IMG/VR virus record: IMGVR_UViG_3300033979_000169
Location: 1-24,589 of that record
Source of the DNA: a virus
Reading direction: 5' to 3' (one strand)
DNA: 24,589 nt
Shown here: positions 1 to 8,792 of the stretch, piece after piece
Numbering within the stretch: position 1 is the first letter of the stretch
Layout of the letters: each line of letters starts with the position of its first letter
The notes under the pieces: model-generated
Database searches by the model: none
Seen by the model: only the letters and a program-made list of their open reading frames with translations
Told to the model about the DNA's origin: nothing
Position numbers and translations under genes: made by a program

Positions 1-920
1 AATACTATTGTAGCGGCGTAGTTATCATCGTACACTACTTCGAAAATCTTGTCCGATACGCCCGAAGCAAAATAAATGTTGGGCACTTCTTTGTATGCCC
101 CAGTTATAGCTGCATTAGTTGAAGTAATGAAAACTTCCATACTTCCGTCTACAACAGGACTTTGAGTTAAATTTATTGTTTTAATAGATTCTGTGGATGC
201 AAAATCTCCACGATCAATAACAAGAGATCCTTCCTGTAATACTAAGCTATTAAACTTTCCGGTTAGTGCATCAGTATCCGTCATAGGACAATCTAATGCT
301 ATGAAGCCAGTATTACTTCCGCTTTCTACAATACCGTTTTGAACTCTATAAAGTGTATAGGTTGTAAGTCCGCCATCTTCAGGGGAAGGAATAGTTATAA
401 CTCTATTGTCTGGATCAATAACTAATGATAATTGTGTTACTACCCCTAGAATATTAAGAAGGATAGTATTAAAGTCTTGAATAAAATTTCCTGTAGGAGC
501 AAATCCCGCTGTTATCAAAAGACTAATTATTGACGTAGGTAATGAGATTGTATTAGCATCTACCTGGGCATTTGCTGCTGCTGATAATGGACCTCTCATT
601 CTAGTGCCGATTAGCTCTAGCAACTTCTTGACGCTTGATCGTTGTCTAGCAGTTACGAAGAAGTTCTCGTTTGCCAACATATCTGTTTTCATAGACATGA
701 CAGCGCCCATATAAGCTACAAGTTCTATGAACATCATTCCAAGGTCGGATTCAGCAAAGTATTGGTATTCGTTTGGGTAAACAGCTTTAATATACTTTAT
801 TAAGGAATCCCTAAGAGTTACGAAATCCGTCGCTGCAAAGTTTATTAAATTTGGTTTTTTGAAATCAGGAAACTCTGTTAGTTTCATGAAGTCTGATTCT
901 ATTAAAGATGATAATGTCAT
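1..920 (-). CDS. Baseplate wedge protein, T4 gp6-like (3' part cut off by window edge)
   Basis: An open frame starts at the ATG at 920-918 and runs without a stop to the left edge, about 306 codons. The translation has the gp6/J-like wedge signature near its N-terminus: a segment about an early-bound sheet (YPNEYQYF), then LGMMFIELVAYMGAVMSMKTDMLANENFF and so on at roughly residues 50-90, where family members have the helix leading into a TAR-Q-S motif (here TARQRSS). In T4, gp6 dimers join neighbouring wedges into the baseplate ring. The start codon overlaps the stop of the upstream gp25-like gene as ATGA, so the two are translationally coupled. T4 gp6 is about 660 residues, so around half is probably outside the window. 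Gene 25 next to gene 6 is the normal neighbourhood in T4-like phages outside T4 itself. Confidence 0.8.
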   Translation of the reverse strand, partial: MTLSSLIESDFMKLTEFPDFKKPNLINFAATDFVTLRDSLIKYIKAVYPNEYQYFAESDLGMMFIELVAYMGAVMSMKTDMLANENFFVTARQRSSVKKLLELIGTRMRGPLSAAANAQVDANTISLPTSIISLLITAGFAPTGNFIQDFNTILLNILGVVTQLSLVIDPDNRVITIPSPEDGGLTTYTLYRVQNGIVESGSNTGFIALDCPMTDTDALTGKFNSLVLQEGSLVIDRGDFASTESIKTINLTQSPVVDGSMEVFITSTNAAITGAYKEVPNIYFASGVSDKIFEVVYDDNYAATIV

Positions 921-1384
921 TGAATTTTAACCTCTACGTCAAACACTTTTAAATCGTCCTCATCCAAACTTAATATTAATCTTACAAGCAAAGAGTTTCC
1001 TCCACCTGGTCCGACATCTCCTAATGGGATAACGGCTAATCTTTTAATCCTAGCTCCAACAATATAGTTATTGAAAGAATACTGTATCTCTTCCTTTATT
1101 TCCTCGAAGGTTATTTCATCCAATGGTTGGAATAAGAATCTTCTTAAGTTACACCCAAACTTAGGGAGAAGGACTCGCTCTCCTCTCTCGGTTTGTAGTA
1201 ATTGTATTATAGCATCTTTAATAAGTGCTATCCCGGATTTCTTGGCGAAGAATCCCCCAGAACCCCTTACCTTACCTAAAGGAAAGCCTAATCCGTAGAT
1301 AGCTTTCTTCTTCTGTTTAGGTGCATCCTCAATAAATCTATTCTGAGTAATGCCATAAATGTTTACTGTTTTATTTGCGGCCAT
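917..1384 (-). CDS. Baseplate wedge protein, gp25/GPW lysozyme-like fold
   Basis: This 155-residue protein has the size and signature of the gp25/GPW family, which links the tail sheath to the baseplate in contractile phages and in type VI secretion. The family hallmark is visible at residues 68-87: GERVLLPKFGCNLRR followed by FLFQP, the equivalent of the conserved E-x-R-P-x-F-G-x-L-x-x-x-L-F pattern. A preceding helix (GIALIKDAIIQLLQTE, residues 51-66) also matches the family layout. The N-terminal 45 residues are basic and probably an extension. The start ATG is at 1384-1382 and overlaps the stop of the LamG-domain gene by one base. Its own stop overlaps the next start. It belongs to the co-transcribed baseplate operon running from 10744. 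Confidence 0.88.
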   Translation of the reverse strand: MAANKTVNIYGITQNRFIEDAPKQKKKAIYGLGFPLGKVRGSGGFFAKKSGIALIKDAIIQLLQTERGERVLLPKFGCNLRRFLFQPLDEITFEEIKEEIQYSFNNYIVGARIKRLAVIPLGDVGPGGGNSLLVRLILSLDEDDLKVFDVEVKIQ

Positions 1385-4080
1385 TAGATTAAGATAGATT
1401 TAAAGAAGCCTTTTTGGGCTTTGTAATTCTGTAAAACCTCACTTTTATCTAGCGGGCGGGAATAAAACTTCAAACTTCCTACGAATCCACGAAGGCCACT
1501 AACTATACCGCTTCTTGGTCCCATGAAGTTCCCGTACTTATACATACCGTCTGTATATCCCCCACCTACAATCCAAGGGGTATAGAACGTATTTAGCTTA
1601 GGCCCTGATTTTAATGTAGTAGGACCATCTACCGTAGAAGTATTATATTCAAAGCTATTGTTCTTTTTGAAGGATGGTAAGTTTAAAGTACCAAAAGGCT
1701 CTACCCCGAATACTTCACTTATTCCAGAAGTAGCTATTAACTCCCCATCTGCGAACATAGAGATCTCATTAGATCCTGGGTCCACGGTTATTGCTACTTG
1801 GATAAACTGAGACGATACTTGCCCAAAAGCTGTTGAAGACAAGTCTACTTTCATCTTAAAGTAAGAAGAGCTGTTTTGGCAGGAGTCGTCATTTATAAAC
1901 GATGCTGACGAAAAATCTCTTGATTGAGTTGGGGCGATAAAGAAGCTTAGGGACGAGGTAGGATTATTTAAAGCATTATCGTCACTATAAATAGCTGAGG
2001 CTTGAGTTATTCTTCTATCTCTTGTAAAGCCACAAAGCAATCCTCTGACGTAACTATCTCCCTTATCGTTCTTTAGGTAATCTAAATCTCGAAGCTCGCC
2101 CATAGAATTTAGTGCGGATACTCCTGATTTAACTCCTACGTTCTCGCACCCAAGTAAAACCTTAGTCAATGAAGAAGTAGAGCCGCTTAACCAACCTACT
2201 CCTGCATTGGTTATATTAGGAACATGCACCCAGCATTCCATAGTGAATCCGCTAGGAGAATATGTTAGTTCTCTAAACTCTTTAGTATCAGGTAGTTTAA
2301 CGTAAGAACCTAATCCCGAAGCTGATGATACGCTAGTGGATTTATTCTTAACTATGCCTTCTAGGTACGGAATAGCTAGACCTGAAAAAAATACTGATCC
2401 TTTCGACGGAGCAACTAACTGAGCCGTATTGTACATATCAGGCGTTGCACAATTAGTTACTGGAAACTCTATTGATGAAGGTAGGACTGTTGTTGCCTCT
2501 AAGAAGTTGTAGATAGCGAACAATCCATTTGATACTACTTCATCCGTTAAGGATAACATAGTACCCCCTTGAGTACCTGATGCAGTATAGATAATAGACC
2601 CTTGGCCTACTTTAGGTACATGTAAGTGAGAGAAGTTTAGCGATTGGGCTCTTCTCATCGACTTGGTAAACTTAGGAGATATAGGCAACACTATGCCCGT
2701 TACTTCTGCATGTTCAAAAGTAAGAGACTTCTGCTTCTCTAAATCTACAGATAAATCATACTCTTGCAAGTATGAGAAATCGTTAATAGGCACTTCTCCA
2801 TGTTTGAATATTGGAGACGTTTTCTTTCCATAAACAACAGGAGCTTTAATAGCAATCTCTATTTGTTTCTTTCTTCTGTCAACTTTAAAGTTATGGTTGG
2901 CTAGCTCTGAGATTATGAGTTGTTTATGGTTTTTAACTATAGAAGAGTTAGCCCCATAGGTTGATGTAAACTCATTCAAGGTACTAGACAAATCGAACAT
3001 CAACTTATCCCGCTGCCCTAACAGAACTTGCAAGAAGTGGTCATTATCGTAGAACTCTTGAATGCCTACGCTATCGTCTATTCTCTTAGGATCGAATAAG
3101 TTATCCGTAAACTTATTCAATGATTGGATAGAGACTGCTTGGCCTTTACCCCCTAAGTTAGGATCGTAGTTAAATTTCCAAGCTTCTCCAACCGGAACTA
3201 TACCTGATATGGCTAAGTAGATCGGATCTAGTCCACCCGATTGAGAGTCGTAATAGAGACCGTCAGACGTGATGACGTACTGACCGATTGTTGAGATTGG
3301 AGGTCCATAGGACAACCGGAAGACCTCTGTTTCATCCTCTAGACCTGGATCGTCAACCGAGCTACGCTTGAAGGTAGTATTAGTTAAAAACTGATCGAAC
3401 TCAGAACTATCTGATATCTGGGGCTCTAGCTTAGGATTAGCTCTTCGTGCCGCCAAGATTGAATTTATATCATTCAGGGATTTATTACACTTGGTGATAA
3501 AAGCATTAGCTTCTTCGAGTCTTCTTCTATTGGCTCCGTAAAGCTTTTCTAGTAATGCCTCTCTTTCTGCTTTTGCTAATAAATCCTTTTGGTTAGCCGA
3601 GGAACCTGTTTGGAACTTTTTGATCTCATTCCAACTACCAAGACAGTCTTTAATGGCTTGAATGTCTTGTTTAACTATATTGTAGTTATTGTATAGTTGG
3701 GCTCCTACGTCAGCAGCATAAAATAAAGCGTCTAGGATGCCCGTAGAGTTTTCATCACTCTGAGCGTTATCGTAATCGAAACCAAGGAAAGAGAATAATG
3801 ATTTATACTTTAATAAACCTTGCTCAGTACCAAACTCAAGAATACCTGTATCGTAGAATATCTTCTTGAGGCTTTCTTTGATTACTTCCCCAGCCTTAGA
3901 TTTGCCGCCAAAGATATTACCACTTATTTCATTAAGTAAAGACGAAGGTAATAATTGAAGAATCTCAGCTCCAATATTAAGTAAACAGCTCGGCAAGCCG
4001 TAAGCCATGCCTACAGATTTAAATAACCCTGAGCCGTTACCTTTTACCTTTAAGAAGGTTTCTAGATCGAATGATGCCAT
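1384..4080 (-). CDS. Large tail/baseplate-associated protein with C-terminal LamG (concanavalin-like) domain
   Basis: This 898-residue protein sits between the spike and the gp25-like gene. The N-terminal third is helical and includes a charged coiled-coil-like stretch at about residues 165-205 (LLAKAEREALLEKLYGANRR). The middle third is beta-rich and unrecognised. From about residue 595 to 890 the sequence reads as a laminin-G-like jelly roll: SGFTMECWVHVPN early, SMFADGELIATSG in the middle, and GFVGSLKFYSRPLDKSEV near the end, the usual closing strand of LamG-3 domains. Such domains bind glycans or protein ligands, so an exposed, host-contact or cell-wall contact role is plausible. The position within the baseplate operon argues that it is a structural virion component. 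I do not know a named T4 counterpart. Start ATG at 4080-4078, one base after the stop of the spike gene. Confidence 0.7.
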   Translation of the reverse strand: MASFDLETFLKVKGNGSGLFKSVGMAYGLPSCLLNIGAEILQLLPSSLLNEISGNIFGGKSKAGEVIKESLKKIFYDTGILEFGTEQGLLKYKSLFSFLGFDYDNAQSDENSTGILDALFYAADVGAQLYNNYNIVKQDIQAIKDCLGSWNEIKKFQTGSSANQKDLLAKAEREALLEKLYGANRRRLEEANAFITKCNKSLNDINSILAARRANPKLEPQISDSSEFDQFLTNTTFKRSSVDDPGLEDETEVFRLSYGPPISTIGQYVITSDGLYYDSQSGGLDPIYLAISGIVPVGEAWKFNYDPNLGGKGQAVSIQSLNKFTDNLFDPKRIDDSVGIQEFYDNDHFLQVLLGQRDKLMFDLSSTLNEFTSTYGANSSIVKNHKQLIISELANHNFKVDRRKKQIEIAIKAPVVYGKKTSPIFKHGEVPINDFSYLQEYDLSVDLEKQKSLTFEHAEVTGIVLPISPKFTKSMRRAQSLNFSHLHVPKVGQGSIIYTASGTQGGTMLSLTDEVVSNGLFAIYNFLEATTVLPSSIEFPVTNCATPDMYNTAQLVAPSKGSVFFSGLAIPYLEGIVKNKSTSVSSASGLGSYVKLPDTKEFRELTYSPSGFTMECWVHVPNITNAGVGWLSGSTSSLTKVLLGCENVGVKSGVSALNSMGELRDLDYLKNDKGDSYVRGLLCGFTRDRRITQASAIYSDDNALNNPTSSLSFFIAPTQSRDFSSASFINDDSCQNSSSYFKMKVDLSSTAFGQVSSQFIQVAITVDPGSNEISMFADGELIATSGISEVFGVEPFGTLNLPSFKKNNSFEYNTSTVDGPTTLKSGPKLNTFYTPWIVGGGYTDGMYKYGNFMGPRSGIVSGLRGFVGSLKFYSRPLDKSEVLQNYKAQKGFFKSILI

Positions 4081-4081
4081 A

Positions 4082-5176
4082 TTAGTATGTAGTTACGCCC
4101 TCTGGATAATGGCTATCTACGTCTCCTGTATTTGGGTTAGCTGGTTGAGATCTTCCTGAGTTTAAGAAAAGAAAGGCTCCGTCTATATTAACGTTACCTG
4201 ATCCTAGAACATTAACTTGGCTTCCGGCTTGAATTTTAACTTGGTTCCCTGCTCTTATGTCAATATCGTTAGCGGCCTCTAAAGCTATATTGTTAGCCAC
4301 TATATCTACTTTGCCATTAGTTATAATCCTAATAGCTCCATTAGATCCGTGAGTTTGGATTTCGATAACCTGATTATTACCCGCTGAGTTTAAACACTCA
4401 ATAAAGATTCTACCTGAGTCTCCTAATGAGATAAGGTTAATGTCTTTGTACCGGCTTTGAAGATTAATATTACCATACTCTTCTGAATTCTCGCCAGGAG
4501 CATGAGTACCTACTGAGTTATTAATAAGCTGTAGTTCTCTTCCGTCCTTTACGAATAAAGTAGTTTGAGACGCTAAGTTGACAAAATCCTGCGGGCCAGT
4601 CGTTTTAACCTCTAATCCGTTTGCTTGAATGAAATCTGTTTGTGGATCATCTCCACCCAAAGTAATCATTCCAACACCAGTCTTACTTCCTGTATTTAAA
4701 ATAATGGCGTCTATTCCTCGACCATCATTTAACAATACTTCCTTGCCCATAGGGGTATAAAGTTTAGTTCCTATATGTTGGGCTTTTGGAGCACGAGTAT
4801 TGGTTATCTCTAATCCGGCACCCATTGTACCTTGAAGTCTTATTGTTTCTGGGTTTCCTGTTCCTGCTAGGTCTAAAGCTGGCTTAGCGTCTAAACCTTG
4901 GTTATTATCTGTCTCGACAATAGCGTTTCCTGTATTCAATCCACTCTCAGGAACCGCAGCTAGAAAATACCACTCTTCGCAGCCATCAGGTTGACAAACT
5001 AAAACTACTACTCCAGGCTCAGGAGGAGGAGTAGTAAAACCACTTTCTCCATGAAAATACGGAGTCGTATAATAAACGTATCTATCTGCTCCACCTAAAG
5101 ACTCTATCTTGGCTAAGAAGTTTCTTCCTTTAAGAATATCAAACTTCTCTCTTACTTCCGCTCTGGATATTTTCAT
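4082..5176 (-). CDS. Baseplate central spike protein, gp5/gpV-type, without lysozyme domain
   Basis: The 364-residue product has the architecture of a membrane-puncturing spike. An N-terminal OB-fold-like region (about residues 15-80) contains the alternating strands and the P-x-x-G-V-V-V-L-V core typical of gp5 and gpV N-domains (PPEPGVVVLVCQPDG). The C-terminal part, about residues 230-345, is a run of short alternating hydrophobic/polar repeats (VDIVANNIALEA, IDIRAGNQVKIQAGSQV, VNVLGSGNVNID) that suggests a trimeric beta-helix needle. Unlike T4 gp5 there is no room or motif for a lysozyme domain between the two. The ATG (5176-5174) overlaps the stop of the hub gene as ATGA. Spike directly after hub fits physical contact of the two proteins at the tail tip. 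Confidence 0.75.
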   Translation of the reverse strand: MKISRAEVREKFDILKGRNFLAKIESLGGADRYVYYTTPYFHGESGFTTPPPEPGVVVLVCQPDGCEEWYFLAAVPESGLNTGNAIVETDNNQGLDAKPALDLAGTGNPETIRLQGTMGAGLEITNTRAPKAQHIGTKLYTPMGKEVLLNDGRGIDAIILNTGSKTGVGMITLGGDDPQTDFIQANGLEVKTTGPQDFVNLASQTTLFVKDGRELQLINNSVGTHAPGENSEEYGNINLQSRYKDINLISLGDSGRIFIECLNSAGNNQVIEIQTHGSNGAIRIITNGKVDIVANNIALEAANDIDIRAGNQVKIQAGSQVNVLGSGNVNIDGAFLFLNSGRSQPANPNTGDVDSHYPEGVTTY

Positions 5177-7482
5177 AGCTCGTCAACCTCTAGAGATTCA
5201 CTTTCAGCTTCTTTTTCTGGTGAAACCTGCATTGCAAGTTTTACTAATGAGAACTCTGAGTAAATCTCATTAGGAGTAATAGTATTAGTTATCCCTTGAA
5301 TAACGTAATGTCCAGTTAAGAACTTATCTATTAAAGTAGAAGGCTTCTTTAAGGTTTGTATTACTCCTGGTAGTTGGGCAAATAGTAAACAAGACTTACC
5401 TAAGTTAGCTACCCTACTTATGTGGAACATAGGTAAGGATTTTATAGTTACGTTAAGAGCAGTAGAATAAAGCCTTTCTCCTATATCATAGGTTAAGTTT
5501 ATAGGATCTCCTGGGAATAACTGATCTATCTTTATTACTGGGCGATCTTCTTGTAGAAGTCTTAAATAAAGATCTAAACAGTATTGAGCCTTCTCTTCGG
5601 CGCTTGATCCTAATAGCAATGGGGCTAAGTTAGAGTCGTTTTTTAGTTTATCTGCTATCTCTCTTAATACTAGCTTCTTAGCAGGGCTACCAGATCCTAT
5701 TTGTCTTTCTCGGTATCTAATGTACGCAATAATAGCGTTAATGTCTTGGAACTCAAAGTTTCCATACTTGGTAGGGATAACTCCAGAGATTCCTAATGAA
5801 GCTTTTCTATTTACGTCCTTTACTATGGCAAAAGTTAATGCGGTCATATAAGCAGCATTGAACTTTCCTGTTAGATCTAATACGTTAGGATTAACCGTGT
5901 TGTATCTGAATACAGGAATCGACTCGGATTGAATAGTTGCAGCAGCAGATTTTGTTCCGTCATCAAAATTAAAACTAAACTCGTCAGGAATTTCAGAGAC
6001 AGATCCATAAGCGGATACTAGTTTTCTCTTAGGGTTGATTATGTTGTTGACGTTATCCTGATACTGCTGGTTCATCAAGATAACCTTATCATAAGGAAAC
6101 AAGTAATCAATTACGTCCTCAGACATCTTCTGAGCGTATAAGTATTCGTTTATTAATCTTAAGTCTCCATAAATAATGGTTGGCTTAGTTTCATCAAACT
6201 CGTAAAATAAAGGTAGATTTCTATATTTTGGATCAGCCCATAGTTTTGACAGGAGTAAGCTTGATTCGTAAATAACGTGAATCTGTGGTCTACTGGTTCC
6301 TCTGCAAGCTTCGACTAGACTAGCAGAGATTTCATTCAATCCTTCTTGGAGATTAGGGAGTCCATCTTCGGATCGTTTAATTTTAGCTCCGTAATAGATT
6401 CTATCCGTAATACTTCTTTTTGCCCTTTCCCAAAAAGATGTGGCTTTATCTTGTTGTTGGATAGCATTTAAATATGGATTAGATATGGTAGATTTATATT
6501 CTACTTCCTTAGAAATGTATTCTAATCCAAATAACTCTAATGTACTTATTAAAGTATTAACCCTGTCTATAGCTACTACGCGCTCACCAGTATTATCTAA
6601 TGAGTTAGGGTCACTAGGAGGATTAACATACTTAGTAGCTTCCTCTAAAGCCTCAGAACAAACTTCCTTTAAATCAGGAAGTAAAACTAAAACATTAGAT
6701 TTATTATTGGTTGATTTTCTAATGTAGCTTTTAATTATATCAGAAACCAATAAGTGAACATCTAAAGTTTCTGGTGGTATTGTATTATTAACTACTGGAT
6801 TGGAAGCTAACTCATTTACATATTGTTCTCGGTAATAAAAATTTTTATTAAGTTCAAACGGATAAGATAAAGCTTCTACTTCTATTGGAAGACCTTCATT
6901 AAGATCAATGTATTCATTATACATTCCTCTTCTAGACCCGTAGCTCAGTCCTATGTCTGGGGAGAAGTCTAAGGTTAGTTTTCTAGCTCCTTGAACTCCT
7001 AGATCTGCACCGATCAAAGTTACTATATGAGGGCCTGACCAGGTATCGAGATCATCCCCAACTCCGTACATAATGTAGAATCGCTTGTTTATATCTTCCT
7101 TTATCAAAGAAGTGTATCTATCAATTATATTAAGTTTAGTTTTAAGCGCATTCTCTTGATCTTTTTTTTCTGCTTCTACTATAAGGTTTTTGGTTAGTGG
7201 AAATTGCGAGTAAGAATACTCTGCAAGATTAGATGAAACAAATCTATTTTCTATCTTACCTGTAGGATCTATAAACGACAGTCTAAACCTAGTCCCCTGT
7301 TCTCCGAGGATTGAGTGCTTAAACTCTAATAGGTTTGCTGAAGAATAGTTGTTAAGTAATAATACGTTAGGATCGTCACTTAGCTCTTTTATTAATGATT
7401 TATAGGTAACCCCCTCAGTAAAGAATCGTTCTATTGATTCTCGGGAGAAACTTAAAATAACATTAGGGGCCGGAACTTTCAT
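5173..7482 (-). CDS. Putative baseplate hub protein, gp27-like
   Basis: This 769-residue protein is encoded directly upstream of the spike and directly downstream of the gp53-like gene. Near its C-terminus (about residues 725-755) it has FLTGHYVIQGITNTITPNEIYSEF followed by SLVKLAMQV, the pattern seen at the end of hub proteins of the gp27/gpD class, where a strand reading G-h-Y-x-V-x-x-I-x-H is followed by a long beta hairpin. The rest is mixed alpha/beta with no motif I recognise, and it is about twice the length of T4 gp27 (391 residues), so an inserted or additional domain is likely, perhaps the helical region around residues 560-650. The acidic C-terminal tail (SPEKEAESESLEVDEL) is notable. 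Hub identity rests on position and this C-terminal pattern, not on full-length similarity. One-base stop-start overlap (TAATG) with the gene upstream. Confidence 0.55.
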   Translation of the reverse strand: MKVPAPNVILSFSRESIERFFTEGVTYKSLIKELSDDPNVLLLNNYSSANLLEFKHSILGEQGTRFRLSFIDPTGKIENRFVSSNLAEYSYSQFPLTKNLIVEAEKKDQENALKTKLNIIDRYTSLIKEDINKRFYIMYGVGDDLDTWSGPHIVTLIGADLGVQGARKLTLDFSPDIGLSYGSRRGMYNEYIDLNEGLPIEVEALSYPFELNKNFYYREQYVNELASNPVVNNTIPPETLDVHLLVSDIIKSYIRKSTNNKSNVLVLLPDLKEVCSEALEEATKYVNPPSDPNSLDNTGERVVAIDRVNTLISTLELFGLEYISKEVEYKSTISNPYLNAIQQQDKATSFWERAKRSITDRIYYGAKIKRSEDGLPNLQEGLNEISASLVEACRGTSRPQIHVIYESSLLLSKLWADPKYRNLPLFYEFDETKPTIIYGDLRLINEYLYAQKMSEDVIDYLFPYDKVILMNQQYQDNVNNIINPKRKLVSAYGSVSEIPDEFSFNFDDGTKSAAATIQSESIPVFRYNTVNPNVLDLTGKFNAAYMTALTFAIVKDVNRKASLGISGVIPTKYGNFEFQDINAIIAYIRYRERQIGSGSPAKKLVLREIADKLKNDSNLAPLLLGSSAEEKAQYCLDLYLRLLQEDRPVIKIDQLFPGDPINLTYDIGERLYSTALNVTIKSLPMFHISRVANLGKSCLLFAQLPGVIQTLKKPSTLIDKFLTGHYVIQGITNTITPNEIYSEFSLVKLAMQVSPEKEAESESLEVDEL

Positions 7483-7787
7483 TATAGTTTAGGTATTAAA
7501 ATCTTCTGATTCAATAGGAAACCTTCTGCTGGATCTGAAATGTTATTAACCAACATCAGAAGCCACCAGTTAGTAGGTTTATTATAGAACGTATTGGCGA
7601 TCAAATCAGGACGATGTTCGTATCCTGCTGGAATATAACCTATTTCGTAGTCGTAAACCTTATCCATGTTTTTAATCATGTTATCAAAAGTAAGCGTATT
7701 GAGCATAGTGGTTACTTTAACTCCTCTATGCTCGACTACGTTTACTTCTAATGAGTAAGGTCCATTATTCTTATTTAAAGCTGTCAT
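7482..7787 (-). CDS. Baseplate wedge protein, gp53/LysM-like
   Basis: A 101-residue protein whose second half carries the gp53-type signature: HRPDLIANTFYNKP at residues 58-71 followed by NWWLLMLVNNISDP at 73-86 and a closing KILIPK strand. This R-P-D-x-I-A...W-x-L-L-x-x-N-x-I-x-D-P pattern is shared by T4 gp53-like wedge proteins and small LysM-like tail proteins. In T4, gp53 completes the wedge and helps join wedges around the hub. The T4 protein is about twice as long, so this is a minimal version; a LysM-like hub adaptor is the alternative. It overlaps the downstream gene by TAATG and the upstream gene by ATGA, placing it firmly in the baseplate operon. Confidence 0.75.
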   Translation of the reverse strand: MTALNKNNGPYSLEVNVVEHRGVKVTTMLNTLTFDNMIKNMDKVYDYEIGYIPAGYEHRPDLIANTFYNKPTNWWLLMLVNNISDPAEGFLLNQKILIPKL

Positions 7788-8791
7788 AATAGTGTAGCAT
7801 ACCCTGGATCCATAGATCTATTCTTCTCATCCATAACCGCTTCCCAGCCAGCTAGATTATCTCTTTGTATGATATCTCGTGTATTAAACTTACCGAAGTC
7901 TCCTGATCTCATTTCTTCTAGAGATAATGATATGTTAAGTCTTCTTGGAAGTAGAGTCTCTAAATCATATCCTGCTACTTCATCATGTTCGATACTGTAA
8001 TCCGTACAGATGCAAGGAACATTTTGATACATGATTCCATGACGTAATCTTAGGATTGGTGGGCCTGCTGTTGGATCTTGGGCATTATTAACTACGCTTG
8101 AACGAATTATATTAACCCAATAAACGATAACGTCGATGATCTTATATTTAAGATCAAAAGCATCTCTAGCTGCTTGATTAGTTTTACCCGCACCGAAGAA
8201 GTTTAATAAGTCTCCCAGGAACGAATCATCTAAGCTATTATTCCCATCTACAGCTCGGTATCGGTTATCCTGAGAGTAGACATTAGATTCGTCTAAACCA
8301 TAAAGCAATCTAATGTAATTCTTCTCTTCCGGGGTTATACCTCTTAAAGCCCACTGACTAGATAAAACTTGCTTAGCTGATTCCTTTAATCCGGTTAATT
8401 CTCTAAAGAAGAATCTACTTAAACTTCCACTACCTAAGTGTCTGAATACGTCCCCAACAGGTGTTCTGAACTTTAATCTAGCTGCTTCTGGACTTTCTGC
8501 TATTTCAGAAAATCTCATATTACTATGCTCTTGAAGCAAGTGTGGAAGCGTTATAGTGAACTCTACTTTGAACTGTCTTGAATCTGCTCCTAAGTAAGTG
8601 TACAAATCACTAGATCTAGAGATTAAAGAATGCTTTTGATATCTAGCTCTTTTTGATTCCTTTATTTGGGGGTTCTCAAAAAAGGGAAGTTCTACTCGGT
8701 AATAATCAATTCCCTCTCCTGTATTAGGAAAGTAGAATATTAGCTTTGATCTATCAGGTAGCTTCCTGTCGATAATGTACTGTCCTGTCAT
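7784..8791 (-). CDS. Putative tail-tube-cap/baseplate protein (gp48/gp54 or LysM-adaptor type)
   Basis: This 335-residue protein has two family-like features. Early on (about residues 60-85) it has TYLGADSRQFKVEFTITLPHL, resembling the strand of tube-type proteins in which A-x-S-R-x-h is followed by a long hydrophobic beta strand. Near the C-terminus (about residues 250-305) PPILRLRHGIMYQNVPCIC is followed by a long strand pair and RRLNISLSLEEM, the pattern seen in tube initiator and LysM baseplate proteins, where a P-P-x-h-x-h motif precedes a strand ending in h-x-h-x-h-x-E. These proteins join the tail tube to the hub. The exact class cannot be decided by eye. The position between the putative tape measure and the gp53-like gene suits a tube/baseplate connector. 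Start ATG 8791-8789, one base from the stop of the gene before it. Confidence 0.45.
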   Translation of the reverse strand: MTGQYIIDRKLPDRSKLIFYFPNTGEGIDYYRVELPFFENPQIKESKRARYQKHSLISRSSDLYTYLGADSRQFKVEFTITLPHLLQEHSNMRFSEIAESPEAARLKFRTPVGDVFRHLGSGSLSRFFFRELTGLKESAKQVLSSQWALRGITPEEKNYIRLLYGLDESNVYSQDNRYRAVDGNNSLDDSFLGDLLNFFGAGKTNQAARDAFDLKYKIIDVIVYWVNIIRSSVVNNAQDPTAGPPILRLRHGIMYQNVPCICTDYSIEHDEVAGYDLETLLPRRLNISLSLEEMRSGDFGKFNTRDIIQRDNLAGWEAVMDEKNRSMDPGYATLL

Positions 8792-8792
8792 T

